A stretch of 64,000 nt of DNA from CANDOC01 sp965261725 (GTDB taxonomy: Bacteria; Pseudomonadota; Gammaproteobacteria; Pseudomonadales; Endozoicomonadaceae). A program made the position numbers and the translations under genes. Of the stretch, positions 44,202-53,694 are shown piece after piece; the first letter of the stretch is position 1; each line of letters opens with the position of its first letter. The stretch is from NCBI GenBank assembly GCA_965261725.1, contig CBDHDU010000015.1, positions 1 to 64,000 on the forward strand, written 5' to 3'. Below the pieces are notes generated by a model. That model was given only the letters and a program-made list of their open reading frames with translations. It made no database searches and had not been told where the DNA came from.

Positions 44202-44877
44202 TTCCCAAAGCTTCCAGAGTCAGGCGTGCCGCCTGTTGTTCCGCACCACGGCGGCTTGAACCTGTACCGGTTACCGGTGTATCTAAAACAGCAACTTTGC
44301 AGTTCACAGTAAAGATTTGGTCATGAGCAACGCCCTCGATGCTCATCACTTCATATTCCGGCAATTGCTGTTGTTTTGACTGCAACAATTCCTGTAACCG
44401 GGTTTTCGGATCTTTGTTACTTTGATCCGTGATTGACAGCTCTTCAAGCCGGGTAGCGAACCAGGCATTGACGCGGGCATGGCAGGCATCCATACCAGCG
44501 TCCAGATAAATTGCACCAATCAGCGCTTCGACAGCATCAGCCAGTATTGATTCACGCCGGAACCCGCCGCTCTTCAATTCGCCAGAGCCCAGGCGCAAGA
44601 AGTCACCCAGGTCAAACTCCCGGCCAATTTCAGCCAGCGTTTTACCCCGCACCATACGTGCACGCAGACGGCTCAGCTGGCCTTCACGTGCCTGAGGAAA
44701 TTGCTTGTAGAGTGCTTCAGCAATAATGAAGTTAACAAGGGAATCTCCGAGAAACTCCAGCCGTTCATTATTGCGGCTGCCGAAGCTGCGATGTGTCAGT
44801 GCCAGTACTGCAAGCTGGGAATCACTGAAGTGATGCCCCAGCTTTCTTTCCAGCTTTTCAAGGGAAACAGATTTCAC
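44185..44877 (-). CDS. rnc: Ribonuclease III
   Basis: A 230-residue enzyme: RNase III signature ERLEFLGDSLVNFIIAEALY, second metal site LADAVEALIGAIYLDAG, then a double-stranded RNA binding domain (DPKTRLQELLQSK ... GTGSSRRGAEQQAARLTLEA). Starts at the last base of the upstream DUF4845 stop. Confidence 0.95.
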   Translation of the reverse strand: MKSVSLEKLERKLGHHFSDSQLAVLALTHRSFGSRNNERLEFLGDSLVNFIIAEALYKQFPQAREGQLSRLRARMVRGKTLAEIGREFDLGDFLRLGSGELKSGGFRRESILADAVEALIGAIYLDAGMDACHARVNAWFATRLEELSITDQSNKDPKTRLQELLQSKQQQLPEYEVMSIEGVAHDQIFTVNCKVAVLDTPVTGTGSSRRGAEQQAARLTLEALGIEEHD

Positions 44878-45248
44878 TACCGGTTGAATACTCTGTGGTG
44901 TTCGAAAGTCACAACCAGATCGACATTCAGCATCAAATTCACACGACGCTCATAGTCAATTCTGATGTTTACATCATTGCGGTTTGCGGAAATACTGACC
45001 GCTGTTTCAGGCAACTCAACCATCTGGGTTTGCATTGCCCGCTCAAGCCATTCACGCAAATCCTGCCTCGTAGCACCCGCCAGATCAGGATTCTCGCTAA
45101 TGGCTTCAACAGCTTTGCCAACAGCATAATCATCATAGTACAACGGCCCGGTCTTCATACCCACCAGCCCCGCAAAGCCAGCCAGCAATAGAAAGATTAG
45201 CCCCAACAGGCCAGAAATGCCCTGCTGTTTTTTGACTGTCCGTGTCAT
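44877..45248 (-). CDS. DUF4845 membrane protein
   Basis: A 123-residue protein with one membrane segment (GLLGLIFLLLAGFAGLVGM) and a short periplasmic domain containing NRNDVNIRIDYERRVNLM. DUF4845 is found between lepB and rnc in many gammaproteobacteria; function unknown, possibly linked to envelope protein processing. Confidence 0.88.
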   Translation of the reverse strand: MTRTVKKQQGISGLLGLIFLLLAGFAGLVGMKTGPLYYDDYAVGKAVEAISENPDLAGATRQDLREWLERAMQTQMVELPETAVSISANRNDVNIRIDYERRVNLMLNVDLVVTFEHHRVFNR

Positions 45249-45426
45249 CGTCGGTTTTCTCCCTGTTAAAACTGATAATTCAGCTCCTGCCTTAACAGCA
45301 ATTCTGCTCTTTAATTCTCAAAGCACAGAATCAAACAGGTCAACTACACCAATATACGCTCTAATACAAAAAGTTAACATGGCAAGCGAGTAGTCACTCA
45401 CCTGCCACATCATCAGCAATCTATGA

Positions 45427-46260
45427 TCACTTAATAGGTCCGTTATTACTGAAGCCCGGAATATCGGTCCAGCTTGGCCAGTGCATCCAGATGTAAACCG
45501 CCTTGCCGACAATATTCTTTTCCGGCACCAGCCCCCAGTAACGACTGTCGTTACTGCGGTCACGGTTATCACCCATCATGAAATAATAACCTTCCGGTAC
45601 CGTCCACTGTCCTTCACCACGTGGGTCATACAGCATCATATCTTTACGAATACGATGGGTTTCGCCATCGACGGTTTCTTCGTAGATACGGTAAACGAAC
45701 CGCTCTTCTGTTAACTGGGCAACAAACTTTTCCGGCACCATTTTGCCATTGATATACAGTCGCTTGTCTTTGTAGCGAACTGTATCGCCTGGCACACCAA
45801 TCACACGCTTGATGTAATTGATACCCGGTTTAGCAATACCCGGACCCGCCGGCACCTTGAAAACCATGACATCGCCGCGCTCGGGATCACCAATGCTGAC
45901 AATTTTGGTATCAACAACAGGTAAACGTAACCCATAGCTGAATTTATTAACCAGAATGAAGTCGCCCACTTCCAGTGTCGGAATCATCGAGCCTGAAGGG
46001 ATCTGAAACGGCTCAAACAGGAATGAGCGCAAAACCAGAACCAGCAGCAAAACCGGAAAGACCGAGCGAGATGTCTCAACGATACTCGCTTCCTTACCCA
46101 GCTTTTCCACCACTTCCGGATCAGCCTTGGCACCCGTTTGCTGTTGATAACTGTCAACAGCTCGTTGCCGACGCGGCATCAGCAGCAATCGATCCAACAG
46201 GGCAATCAGCCCGCTACCGAAAACCAGCAGCACCAGAATTAACGGAAAATTCAAATCCAT
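45427..46260 (-). CDS. lepB: Signal peptidase I
   Basis: A 277-residue enzyme with N-terminal membrane segment (FPLILVLLVFGSGLIALLD), catalytic Ser in FQIPSGSMIPTLEVGDFILV, Lys in INYIKRVIGVPGDTV (GDVMVFKVP precedes it), and box E GDNRDRSNDSRYWGLVP. Removes signal peptides of Sec and Tat substrates. Four bases downstream of lepA. Confidence 0.95.
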   Translation of the reverse strand: MDLNFPLILVLLVFGSGLIALLDRLLLMPRRQRAVDSYQQQTGAKADPEVVEKLGKEASIVETSRSVFPVLLLVLVLRSFLFEPFQIPSGSMIPTLEVGDFILVNKFSYGLRLPVVDTKIVSIGDPERGDVMVFKVPAGPGIAKPGINYIKRVIGVPGDTVRYKDKRLYINGKMVPEKFVAQLTEERFVYRIYEETVDGETHRIRKDMMLYDPRGEGQWTVPEGYYFMMGDNRDRSNDSRYWGLVPEKNIVGKAVYIWMHWPSWTDIPGFSNNGPIK

Positions 46261-46264
46261 GCGT

Positions 46265-48067
46265 TTATTTCTCGACTTTTAGTACCGCCAGGAAAGCTTC
46301 CTGAGGAATTTCCACCCGGCCGACCTGCTTCATGCGCTTTTTACCTGCTTTCTGCTTTTCCAGCAGCTTACGTTTACGGCTGACATCGCCGCCGTAACAC
46401 TTGGCAGTTACGTTCTTTCTCAGCGCTTTAACAGTCTGTCGGGCAATAATCTGACCACCAATTGCCGCCTGAATCGCCACATCGAACATCTGACGCGGAA
46501 TAATTTCTTTCATTTTTTCCGTCAGGCTGCGTCCGCGACCATGGGAGTTATCTTTATGAACGATAACGGCCAGCGCGTCTACTTTCTCGCTGTTTATCAG
46601 TATATCCAGACGTACCAGTTTTGCCGCCTCAAACCGAATAAAACTATAGTCTAAAGAAGCAAAACCGCGACTAACCGATTTCAGCCGGTCGAAGAAGTCC
46701 ATCACCACTTCGCTCATCGGCAATTCATAAGTCAGGGAAACCTGACTTGCAAGGAACTGCATATCTTTCTGGACACCACGCTTTTCAACACACAGCGTAA
46801 TTACCGCACCCAGATAATCCTGTGGTACCAGAATATTAGCCTGAACTATCGGTTCGCGCATTTCATCAATGGAGGCCGGATCCGGCATGCGGGACGGGTT
46901 ATCTACCATCACCGTATCACCACCGTTCTTCATTACAACTTCATAAACTACCGTCGGTGCTGTGGTAATCAGATCAAGGTTGTATTCACGCTCCAGACGT
47001 TCCTGAATGATTTCCATATGCAGCATACCAAGGAAACCACAGCGGAAACCAAAGCCCAGGGCATCGGAGCTTTCCGGTTCATAAAACAGAGAAGCATCAT
47101 TCAGGCTGAGTTTTTCCAGCGCTTCACGGAAGTTTTCAAAATCATCGGAGCTGACCGGGAACAAACCGGCGTAAACCTGTGGCTTCACCTTCTGGAAACC
47201 GGGAACCGGCTCTACATCGGGGGTTTTAAACAAGGTTAGCGTATCACCCACCGGCGCACCGTGAATATTTTTGATACCGGCAACAACATAACCTACTTCA
47301 CCGGCTTTCAACTCACCTGTCGGGGTGCGCTTCGGAGAGAAAATACCGATATCATCAACCTGGTGAGCACTGCCGGTGGATTTCACTAGCATCTTGTCAC
47401 CTTTGCGCAGGGTTCCCTGTTTAACACGTACCAGAGAGACAACCCCCAGATAGTTATCAAACCAGGAGTCGATAATCAGTGCCTGCAGTGGGGCGTTACG
47501 ATCACCTTCCGGCGCCGGAATTTCCTGAACCAGACGCTCAAGCACATCTTCAATACCGAGACCGCTTTTAGCTGAACAGCGCACAGCATCAGTAGCATCG
47601 ATGCCGATAACCTCTTCAATCTCTTCAGCAACGCGCTCTGGCTCTGCCTGCGGCAAATCCATTTTATTCAGCACCGGCACTACTTCAAGCCCCTGCTCGA
47701 TAGCGGTATAGCAGTTAGCAACCGACTGGGCTTCAACCCCCTGCGCTGCATCAACAACCAGCAAAGCACCTTCACAGGCAGACAGAGAACGTGATACTTC
47801 ATAGGAGAAGTCAACGTGCCCTGGCGTATCAATAAAGTTCAGCTGATAGGTATTGCCATCTTTCGCCTTGTAATCAAGGGTGACACTCTGCGCTTTAATC
47901 GTAATACCGCGCTCACGCTCAATGTCCATTGAGTCAAGAACCTGAGCCTGCATTTCACGATCACTCAAGCCACCACAATACTGAATAAAGCGGTCAGCAA
48001 GGGTAGATTTCCCGTGATCAATGTGGGCAATGATACTGAAGTTGCGGATATGTCGGAGATCGCTCAC
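46265..48067 (-). CDS. lepA: Elongation factor 4 (LepA)
   Basis: A 600-residue translational GTPase with HIDHGKSTLADRFI, DTPGHVDFSYEVSRSL, NKMDLPQAEPERV and the LepA C-terminal domain ending KKRMKQVGRVEIPQEAFLAV. Back-translocates or aids ribosome assembly. Full length. Confidence 0.96.
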   Translation of the reverse strand: MSDLRHIRNFSIIAHIDHGKSTLADRFIQYCGGLSDREMQAQVLDSMDIERERGITIKAQSVTLDYKAKDGNTYQLNFIDTPGHVDFSYEVSRSLSACEGALLVVDAAQGVEAQSVANCYTAIEQGLEVVPVLNKMDLPQAEPERVAEEIEEVIGIDATDAVRCSAKSGLGIEDVLERLVQEIPAPEGDRNAPLQALIIDSWFDNYLGVVSLVRVKQGTLRKGDKMLVKSTGSAHQVDDIGIFSPKRTPTGELKAGEVGYVVAGIKNIHGAPVGDTLTLFKTPDVEPVPGFQKVKPQVYAGLFPVSSDDFENFREALEKLSLNDASLFYEPESSDALGFGFRCGFLGMLHMEIIQERLEREYNLDLITTAPTVVYEVVMKNGGDTVMVDNPSRMPDPASIDEMREPIVQANILVPQDYLGAVITLCVEKRGVQKDMQFLASQVSLTYELPMSEVVMDFFDRLKSVSRGFASLDYSFIRFEAAKLVRLDILINSEKVDALAVIVHKDNSHGRGRSLTEKMKEIIPRQMFDVAIQAAIGGQIIARQTVKALRKNVTAKCYGGDVSRKRKLLEKQKAGKKRMKQVGRVEIPQEAFLAVLKVEK

Positions 48068-48186
48068 GTTTTAACCATAGACCGGAGAGTCGAATAATCG
48101 GCGGATTCTATCGGAATCAGCACCTTCCGTCAGCAGGAACTTATACGGTTCCTGCAAACACCTTGTACATACCCTAAACGCACAAA

Positions 48187-48218
48187 AAGAAAGGGACAGC
48201 ACTGGCTGTCCCTTTCTT
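48187..48218 (-). terminator. Terminator of the sigma-E operon after mucD
   Basis: A 14-bp perfect inverted repeat (AAGAAAGGGACAGC / GCTGTCCCTTTCTT) with loop ACTG lies 8 bp past the mucD stop. Read on the minus strand it ends in CTTTCTTTTTG. Confidence 0.85.
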
Positions 48219-48226
48219 ATGCGTTA

Positions 48227-49663
48227 TTACCCTGGCAAGGTAAAGGTAATATAGTTCGCCACACCACCGCGAATAATCAACATCGATATGGGTTTACCGG
48301 GCTCCAGTTCACGCAGAATAGAGTTGAATTCATTAACATTACCCACCTCTTTTCTGTCAATGCGGACAATCACATCACCCGCGCGCAGACCGATATTACG
48401 ACCGGTACCACCATCCACATCAGTAACAATCAGCCCGTCAATGCTCTTTTTCAGCCCCAGCTTGCTGCGATATTCATCATCAAGCGGTTCAATTACAATA
48501 CCAAGACGGTTTTTAGTCTGCACGGAGGAAGAACGTGAAGGACTGCCATTCGTTGGCAGCTCACCCACCTCAATGTTCAGTGTTTTCTCCTTACCATTAC
48601 GCACTACAACCATTTCAGCTTTATCGCCCGCCTTGGTATTGCCAACGGCAACAGGCAAGTCAGCACTGTAATGGATGTCGCGACCACTGAACTCAGTGAT
48701 GATATCACCGGTTTCAACACCACCTTTTTCCGCCGGGCCACCGGGAGCAACTTCAGCTACAAGAGCGCCCTTGGGTTTATCAAGGCCGAAAGATTCAGCC
48801 AGATTCTTGTTCACTTCCTGTACAATCACGCCCAGCCAGCCACGGCTGACATGCCCCTTTTCACGCAGCTGATCAATCACGCCTACAGCGTGATCAACCG
48901 GAATAGCAAAGGACAGTCCCATAAAACCACCAGAGCGGGTATAAATCTGGGAGTTGATACCAATAACCTCACCTTGCATATTCAGCAATGGGCCGCCGGA
49001 GTTACCCGGATTGATCGGCACATCTGTCTGAATAAACGGCACATAGCTTTCCTGTGGCAAGTTGCGATTGACCGCACTGATAATGCCCTTGGTAATGGAG
49101 TAATCAAAACCGAAAGGTGAGCCGATAGCAGCTACCCACTGCCCGGGCTCCAGCACATCACGGCGACCCCACTTAACGGCAGGCAAGCCTTTGGCATCGA
49201 CTTTCAGCAAGGCAATATCAGACAGCTTGTCTGCACCAATCAGTTCAGCCTGAAGCTCCAGACGATCACTGAAACGCACCAGTATTTCATCAGCGCCCTC
49301 AATTACATGATTATTGGTGACGATATAACCGTCAGTAGTAATAATAAAACCTGAACCCAGGGAACGGGGCTGAGGTTTCTCGGGTGCCTGCCGACCTTCA
49401 AACGGCGGGATACCGAAAAACTCCCGCCAAATCTCAGGAATCTCCTGACCCTGACCATACATCTGCCTGTTGTTTTTTGGTTTGGAGGTCGTACTGATAT
49501 TAACAACCGCAGGTGAGACCTGCTTGAACAGTGCGGTAAAGTCAGGAAGACTTTCCGCGGCAGATGCCTGCAAACCCCACATGCATAACATCAGCACTCC
49601 GAAGACGGGTGCCAGCCGGGCACGTAAATACTGAAGATACTGAAGATACTGAATCTGTTGCAT
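48227..49663 (-). CDS. mucD: Periplasmic serine endoprotease MucD (DegP/Do family)
   Basis: A 478-residue Do-family protease: signal peptide (about 1-38, ending LQASAAES), catalytic His in VTNNHVIEGADEI, Asp in LSDIALLKVDA, Ser in NPGNSGGPLLNMQG, and two PDZ domains. It degrades misfolded periplasmic proteins and restrains sigma-E signalling. ATG 49663 is preferred; a TTG at 49693 is in frame. The signal-peptide n-region holds a short tandem DNA repeat (three copies of a TACTGAAGA-like unit, 49629-49652) encoding QYLQYLQYL. Confidence 0.93.
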   Translation of the reverse strand: MQQIQYLQYLQYLRARLAPVFGVLMLCMWGLQASAAESLPDFTALFKQVSPAVVNISTTSKPKNNRQMYGQGQEIPEIWREFFGIPPFEGRQAPEKPQPRSLGSGFIITTDGYIVTNNHVIEGADEILVRFSDRLELQAELIGADKLSDIALLKVDAKGLPAVKWGRRDVLEPGQWVAAIGSPFGFDYSITKGIISAVNRNLPQESYVPFIQTDVPINPGNSGGPLLNMQGEVIGINSQIYTRSGGFMGLSFAIPVDHAVGVIDQLREKGHVSRGWLGVIVQEVNKNLAESFGLDKPKGALVAEVAPGGPAEKGGVETGDIITEFSGRDIHYSADLPVAVGNTKAGDKAEMVVVRNGKEKTLNIEVGELPTNGSPSRSSSVQTKNRLGIVIEPLDDEYRSKLGLKKSIDGLIVTDVDGGTGRNIGLRAGDVIVRIDRKEVGNVNEFNSILRELEPGKPISMLIIRGGVANYITFTLPG

Positions 49664-49725
49664 TGATATGATTCCCCCACTCAATACGAGCAATTTAGCC
49701 TGTTAAATAAAAACCATGTAAAAAA

Positions 49726-50241
49726 TCAGCCAGCCGAAAGCCCATGCTCTCGAGTCAGAATACGTACCGGACTTTCATCCCGGTATAAACCCAACACTGT
49801 TGGCTGCAGGTCGACGGCCCGACCCAGGTAACGGCCTGCATGCCGCATCATTGCCAGCCCGGCAACCAGCCCGGCAACGGCAGCAAAAATCTGGTAAGGC
49901 TCGGCCAAGCCTAGCAGATGAGAAGCAATCAAACCGGTAAAAAACAGAACAAGTGGCAGCAGATAAACAATAAACGCAGCTTGTAGCAAATGACGCTCCG
50001 GCATACCTATTCGAACCTTGTCTCCCGGCTCAATAAAAGCATTGCGTGAAGCATCACTGATGCGGGCCTTAATGTAATGCTGTTTCTCAGTTACCGCTTT
50101 TTTATTATTCAGACTCTGATCTAATAGTTTGTGTCCACACACTTTACCCGACGAACAGCTGCCACATGCTGACTGGCGCATTGTCTCAACCCACACATGC
50201 TCGCCATCCACAGAAACCACTTCTCCTGTTTCTTCAATCAT
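49726..50241 (-). CDS. rseC: RseC/MucC family membrane protein
   Basis: A 171-residue protein with N-terminal Cys cluster ACGSCSSGKVCGHKLL, then two membrane helices (AAFIVYLLPLVLFFTGLIAS and IFAAVAGLVAGLAMM). RseC/MucC proteins modulate sigma-E and take part in SoxR reduction. Lies between rseB and mucD in the sigma-E operon. Confidence 0.92.
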   Translation of the reverse strand: MIEETGEVVSVDGEHVWVETMRQSACGSCSSGKVCGHKLLDQSLNNKKAVTEKQHYIKARISDASRNAFIEPGDKVRIGMPERHLLQAAFIVYLLPLVLFFTGLIASHLLGLAEPYQIFAAVAGLVAGLAMMRHAGRYLGRAVDLQPTVLGLYRDESPVRILTREHGLSAG

Positions 50242-50287
50242 ACTTCTTACTCACTTTCAAATACCCCCTATCAACAATGGAGGCAGT

Positions 50288-51532
50288 CTAACCTTCAGCC
50301 GCTTTTGCAGGTTGAACCGAGACAGCAATACGTTCAGCTGCTCCCATCGGAATCTCACCAACAACGGTAATATTGTAATTCTGATTTCCCTGACGATAGA
50401 CCTTTGACACCGCCGAGGTAGCACCAAACTGATGACTGGGTTGCGACAACATCCAGCTGTTTTCAGGTTCGACAAAAACGGAAAACCCGCTTAAACCATC
50501 AGAAAAAGTCATCACATCAGCAACAGCACCGGTAGCGCTCTGTTCACTTGCTGCTTCCGGTAAATTTGTTTCTTCTGTCGGCTTTTGGCCGTTATCGCCT
50601 GTAGAAGCTTTACCTTTCTCACCTTCTATCATCACCGGACGTGTTGTATAGGAAACCAGCCGATAGCCTTCAGGCTTCCAGCCCATAGCCCAGTAACCGC
50701 CCTCAGGTTCCGGTTGTTCCTGTGTATCAGAAGGCTCTACTGTGTAACGGCGAGGCTCGCCATCAAGTTTGGGAGATAATTCATCTTCAGACACTTTACC
50801 AGCCGTTTGCAGCATCACAAACTGAAACCGCTCCAGCCCCTGCCCCTCTTCATTCAACATGACAGATTTCAGCAACAGGGCCGTTTCTCTGTCCAGCCAG
50901 AGGCGATAACCATAGCGATACCGGTCACGCGGACGCACATCGATAACTACAGCCATACGCCCTGCAACCCGGTCAAGCCCTGCAAGGATCAGTTCATACC
51001 ATTGATCAAGCCTATCCGCATCTTGACCCAGAGTACTGTTTACAATAGGCAATTCAGCCCGGTCGCCAAACCGAATTGCAGCCCCCTGCTGACCATAAAC
51101 AGCAACCTCGTTACCTTTGCGAATGACTTCTCTCGGAGGACCATCCAGCACTAACAGCAATGAACGCTCAACGCCATCGTCATCAACTTTGTGAACAAGG
51201 GAGAAATTTTCAAGGCTGCGTCCACTTTGGTAGACGAATACCCCCTGATAAGTTCTGCTATGGAAGGCCTGAGCCATTTGCCTCAGCCAGGATTTTGCAT
51301 CAGGCACAGGAGCTTGCCCGCTATTATCCGCTACAGAAGCTTCCGGCACAGGCTTTTTGACATGACGGACAGCGTCTTCACTGTCCGCTGCAACACCAGA
51401 AACAGACTTTAAGAGTGATACCAAAAGTACACACACGAGTCCAAAGAAAGACAAGCGATTAACGTGATTACCAGTAATAGAAAGTTGTCTCAACGATCCT
51501 GTCATATGATTCCATTTACCCGCTATTTTCAT
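50288..51532 (-). CDS. rseB: Sigma-E regulatory protein RseB/MucB
   Basis: A 414-residue periplasmic protein with signal peptide (LSFFGLVCVLLVSLLKSVSG), RTYQGVFVYQSGRSLENFSL, and the C-terminal domain GLSGFSVFVEP...GATSAVSKV. It binds RseA and LPS/lipoprotein signals to gate sigma-E release. It carries an extra ~60-residue Glu/Gln/Ser-rich insert (about 285-345). ATG 51505 is an alternative start. Confidence 0.92.
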   Translation of the reverse strand: MKIAGKWNHMTGSLRQLSITGNHVNRLSFFGLVCVLLVSLLKSVSGVAADSEDAVRHVKKPVPEASVADNSGQAPVPDAKSWLRQMAQAFHSRTYQGVFVYQSGRSLENFSLVHKVDDDGVERSLLLVLDGPPREVIRKGNEVAVYGQQGAAIRFGDRAELPIVNSTLGQDADRLDQWYELILAGLDRVAGRMAVVIDVRPRDRYRYGYRLWLDRETALLLKSVMLNEEGQGLERFQFVMLQTAGKVSEDELSPKLDGEPRRYTVEPSDTQEQPEPEGGYWAMGWKPEGYRLVSYTTRPVMIEGEKGKASTGDNGQKPTEETNLPEAASEQSATGAVADVMTFSDGLSGFSVFVEPENSWMLSQPSHQFGATSAVSKVYRQGNQNYNITVVGEIPMGAAERIAVSVQPAKAAEG

Positions 51533-51609
51533 TTAGCGCCTGCCGAGTGAGACCAGGCGCTAATATAGACCTTACCACTATGGACAATACAGCCTGACGT
51601 TCTCTGAGA

Positions 51610-52326
51610 TCAACGTTCAGCTGCTGCGACTCTGGCAAAAGGCAAAAGGCTCTGGTCATTATGCAGGGACATTTGTTCAGCATGTTGCAACATATAGCCT
51701 TCAAAACGTCTGCGGGCAGCAATAGCTGAAAGCTCCTGCGCACGGGCCAGCTGATCAGATGAAGGTACATTATGTCCGGGCTTGCTGTCATAGCCTGCTA
51801 ATACACGGTTAGCACCGACAGGAAGACTTTCTCTGGCAAAGGAAGGAACATGATTCACTTCAGACGGGTCTACTGCAGGTGTATCAACAACTGCCAGCTG
51901 GCCAGCATCGTTCTGCAGGTAGGTATTGTAGTTTTGAGCGCCGAACACTACAGCAAGGGTTACTGATGCAGCAATGGCGACACGCCCAAGGCTATGAGCC
52001 CATCGTGGCAGTGCTTTAATCTTCTGAGACTGTTCAAATTCAGTGTCGCCTGAAGATACTTCTGATGTATCAGGGTCAGCTGAACTGAACTCATCATCAA
52101 TCGCCGCACGGATATTACCAGACAGATCCACACCCTGCAGATTGTCGCTGCGGCCTCTGATGACTTCACCAATCAAGCCATAGCGATAGGCAGCCTGGCG
52201 CACCTCAGCGCCCCGGTCGAGCTGTGACAGCACCCGATGCAACTCAAGCTCATTGGTTTCCCCGTCAAGCACGGCCGACACAGATTCTCTGACCCGAGAT
52301 TCAGACGGATGTTTTTGATCGGTCAT
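51610..52326 (-). CDS. rseA: Anti-sigma-E factor RseA/MucA
   Basis: A 238-residue protein: cytoplasmic sigma-binding part (ESVSAVLDGETNELELHRVL, YRYGLIGEVIRGR), one membrane helix (GRVAIAASVTLAVVFGAQNY) and a periplasmic tail. Inactivated by DegS/RseP-type cleavage. ATG 52326 with GAGGTG upstream is chosen over TTG 52341. Confidence 0.92.
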   Translation of the reverse strand: MTDQKHPSESRVRESVSAVLDGETNELELHRVLSQLDRGAEVRQAAYRYGLIGEVIRGRSDNLQGVDLSGNIRAAIDDEFSSADPDTSEVSSGDTEFEQSQKIKALPRWAHSLGRVAIAASVTLAVVFGAQNYNTYLQNDAGQLAVVDTPAVDPSEVNHVPSFARESLPVGANRVLAGYDSKPGHNVPSSDQLARAQELSAIAARRRFEGYMLQHAEQMSLHNDQSLLPFARVAAAER

Positions 52327-52477
52327 GACCCACCTCGTCAAAAGATCATACTCAGCAAATTATGTCGCATCACTACTCGTATCAACTAAAGAAAAACGTA
52401 CGGAAGCGATCCATCTGAGCATGACATAAATATAAAAATCAAAAGGCGGTGAAAAACTAATTACTCACACAACCCGG

Positions 52478-53062
52478 TTAACCTGTTCTGGCAAGAACTG
52501 GTTGTAACTCCCGGTCAACAGCTTCCCGGGCTCTGAATATCCTTGATCTCACGGTACCAACCGGGCAACCCATCACCGCAGCAATTTCTTCGTAGCTCAA
52601 CCCTTCAAACTCACGCAACATCAAGGCTGTTCGCAGTTCATCAGGCAAAGCTCCAATCGCACGATGGATAACCGCTTCAACTTCATCCCGGTACAAATGA
52701 CTCTCCGGAGATTCGTTATCCCGTAATGGCGGAGCGACTTCATGATTCTCCGCATCATAGGCATCAACGTCGGTATCCGGTGGGCGACGCCCCCTCGATA
52801 CAAGGTAATTCTTGGCGGTATTGATCGCGATACGATACAGCCAGGTATAAAAGGAGCTGTCTCCCCTAAAACCGCCCAATGCCCGAAAAGCTTTTATGAA
52901 AGCTTCCTGCGTTACATCCTGCACTTCCTGAAAATCATGGATGTAACTGCTGACCAACCCGATAATCTTGTGTTGGTACTTGATAACCAGCATGTCAAAA
53001 GCACGCTTGTCACCCTTCTGGACACGTTCAACAAGCTGCTGATCTGTTTCCTGCGCGCTCAT
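52478..53062 (-). CDS. rpoE: RNA polymerase sigma factor RpoE (AlgU)
   Basis: A 194-residue ECF sigma factor: region 2 (AFDMLVIKYQHKIIGLVSSY, QDVTQEAFIKAFRAL, FYTWLYRIAINTAKN) and region 4 (LRTALMLREFEGLSYEEIAA, GTVRSRIFRAREAV). Controls envelope stress genes. A sigma-E-type promoter at 53245-53272 suggests autoregulation. First of rpoE-rseA-rseB-rseC-mucD. Confidence 0.96.
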   Translation of the reverse strand: MSAQETDQQLVERVQKGDKRAFDMLVIKYQHKIIGLVSSYIHDFQEVQDVTQEAFIKAFRALGGFRGDSSFYTWLYRIAINTAKNYLVSRGRRPPDTDVDAYDAENHEVAPPLRDNESPESHLYRDEVEAVIHRAIGALPDELRTALMLREFEGLSYEEIAAVMGCPVGTVRSRIFRAREAVDRELQPVLARTG

Positions 53063-53244
53063 GTTACCATTCCCTGAAAGATCGCTCTCTCCTGAATGTC
53101 ATCCCTCCCAAAACAGCTGCGGAGGCCAACTTACACTCTTGGTATGTACACTCTGAAAACTCCGTATACACACCTTGGCACATGACACCATGAAGCACAG
53201 TATGAAAGCCTTTAAAATCACCTGCATTGAACGGCTTCTGACAT

Positions 53245-53272
53245 GTAGACCATTCTGACTTACGAGAGTTCC
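53245..53272 (-). promoter_or_regulatory. Sigma-E-type promoter upstream of rpoE
   Basis: On the minus strand GGAACT (53272-53267), 16-nt spacer, GTCTAC (53250-53245) fits the sigma-E consensus GGAACTT-N15/16-GTCTAA-like. It lies 183 bp before the rpoE ATG, so rpoE is probably self-activated. The rest of the 632-bp rpoE-nadB gap (53063-53694) shows no gene; it contains AT-rich stretches and presumably the nadB promoter, not identified. Confidence 0.7.
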
Positions 53273-53694
53273 GAAAAAATTAACTTTTTCTCTATTTTTT
53301 CAGTCTGGAACCGCTTGTTACCAACATTGAAATACAGAGATATTTAACCTATTTCGCTGTAACTATTTTCTTGGTTTCTGGAGAAACAACACATCACTAA
53401 ATTCATATCAATAACTGTGCTGCAACGACTGCCAGTTTGCTCATAGCCCCAGCTGCCTATTGCCTGACCTGAACACAATTATAGGAATATAGCACTATCA
53501 ACCTAACATGCTACCTGTCTCAGCATGCCCAATTATCACAGCAGTGTAAATTTTACGATTACTTTTTTAAACACTCAGTCCAAAATGCCTGCCGCAGACA
53601 ATCAGCGCTTGACCCTGACACGACAATGGGGCTATATCCAGTCTGCCTGAGAGCATAACGATAATAATCAGCCTGCCAGGGAGTAACGAAGCTT

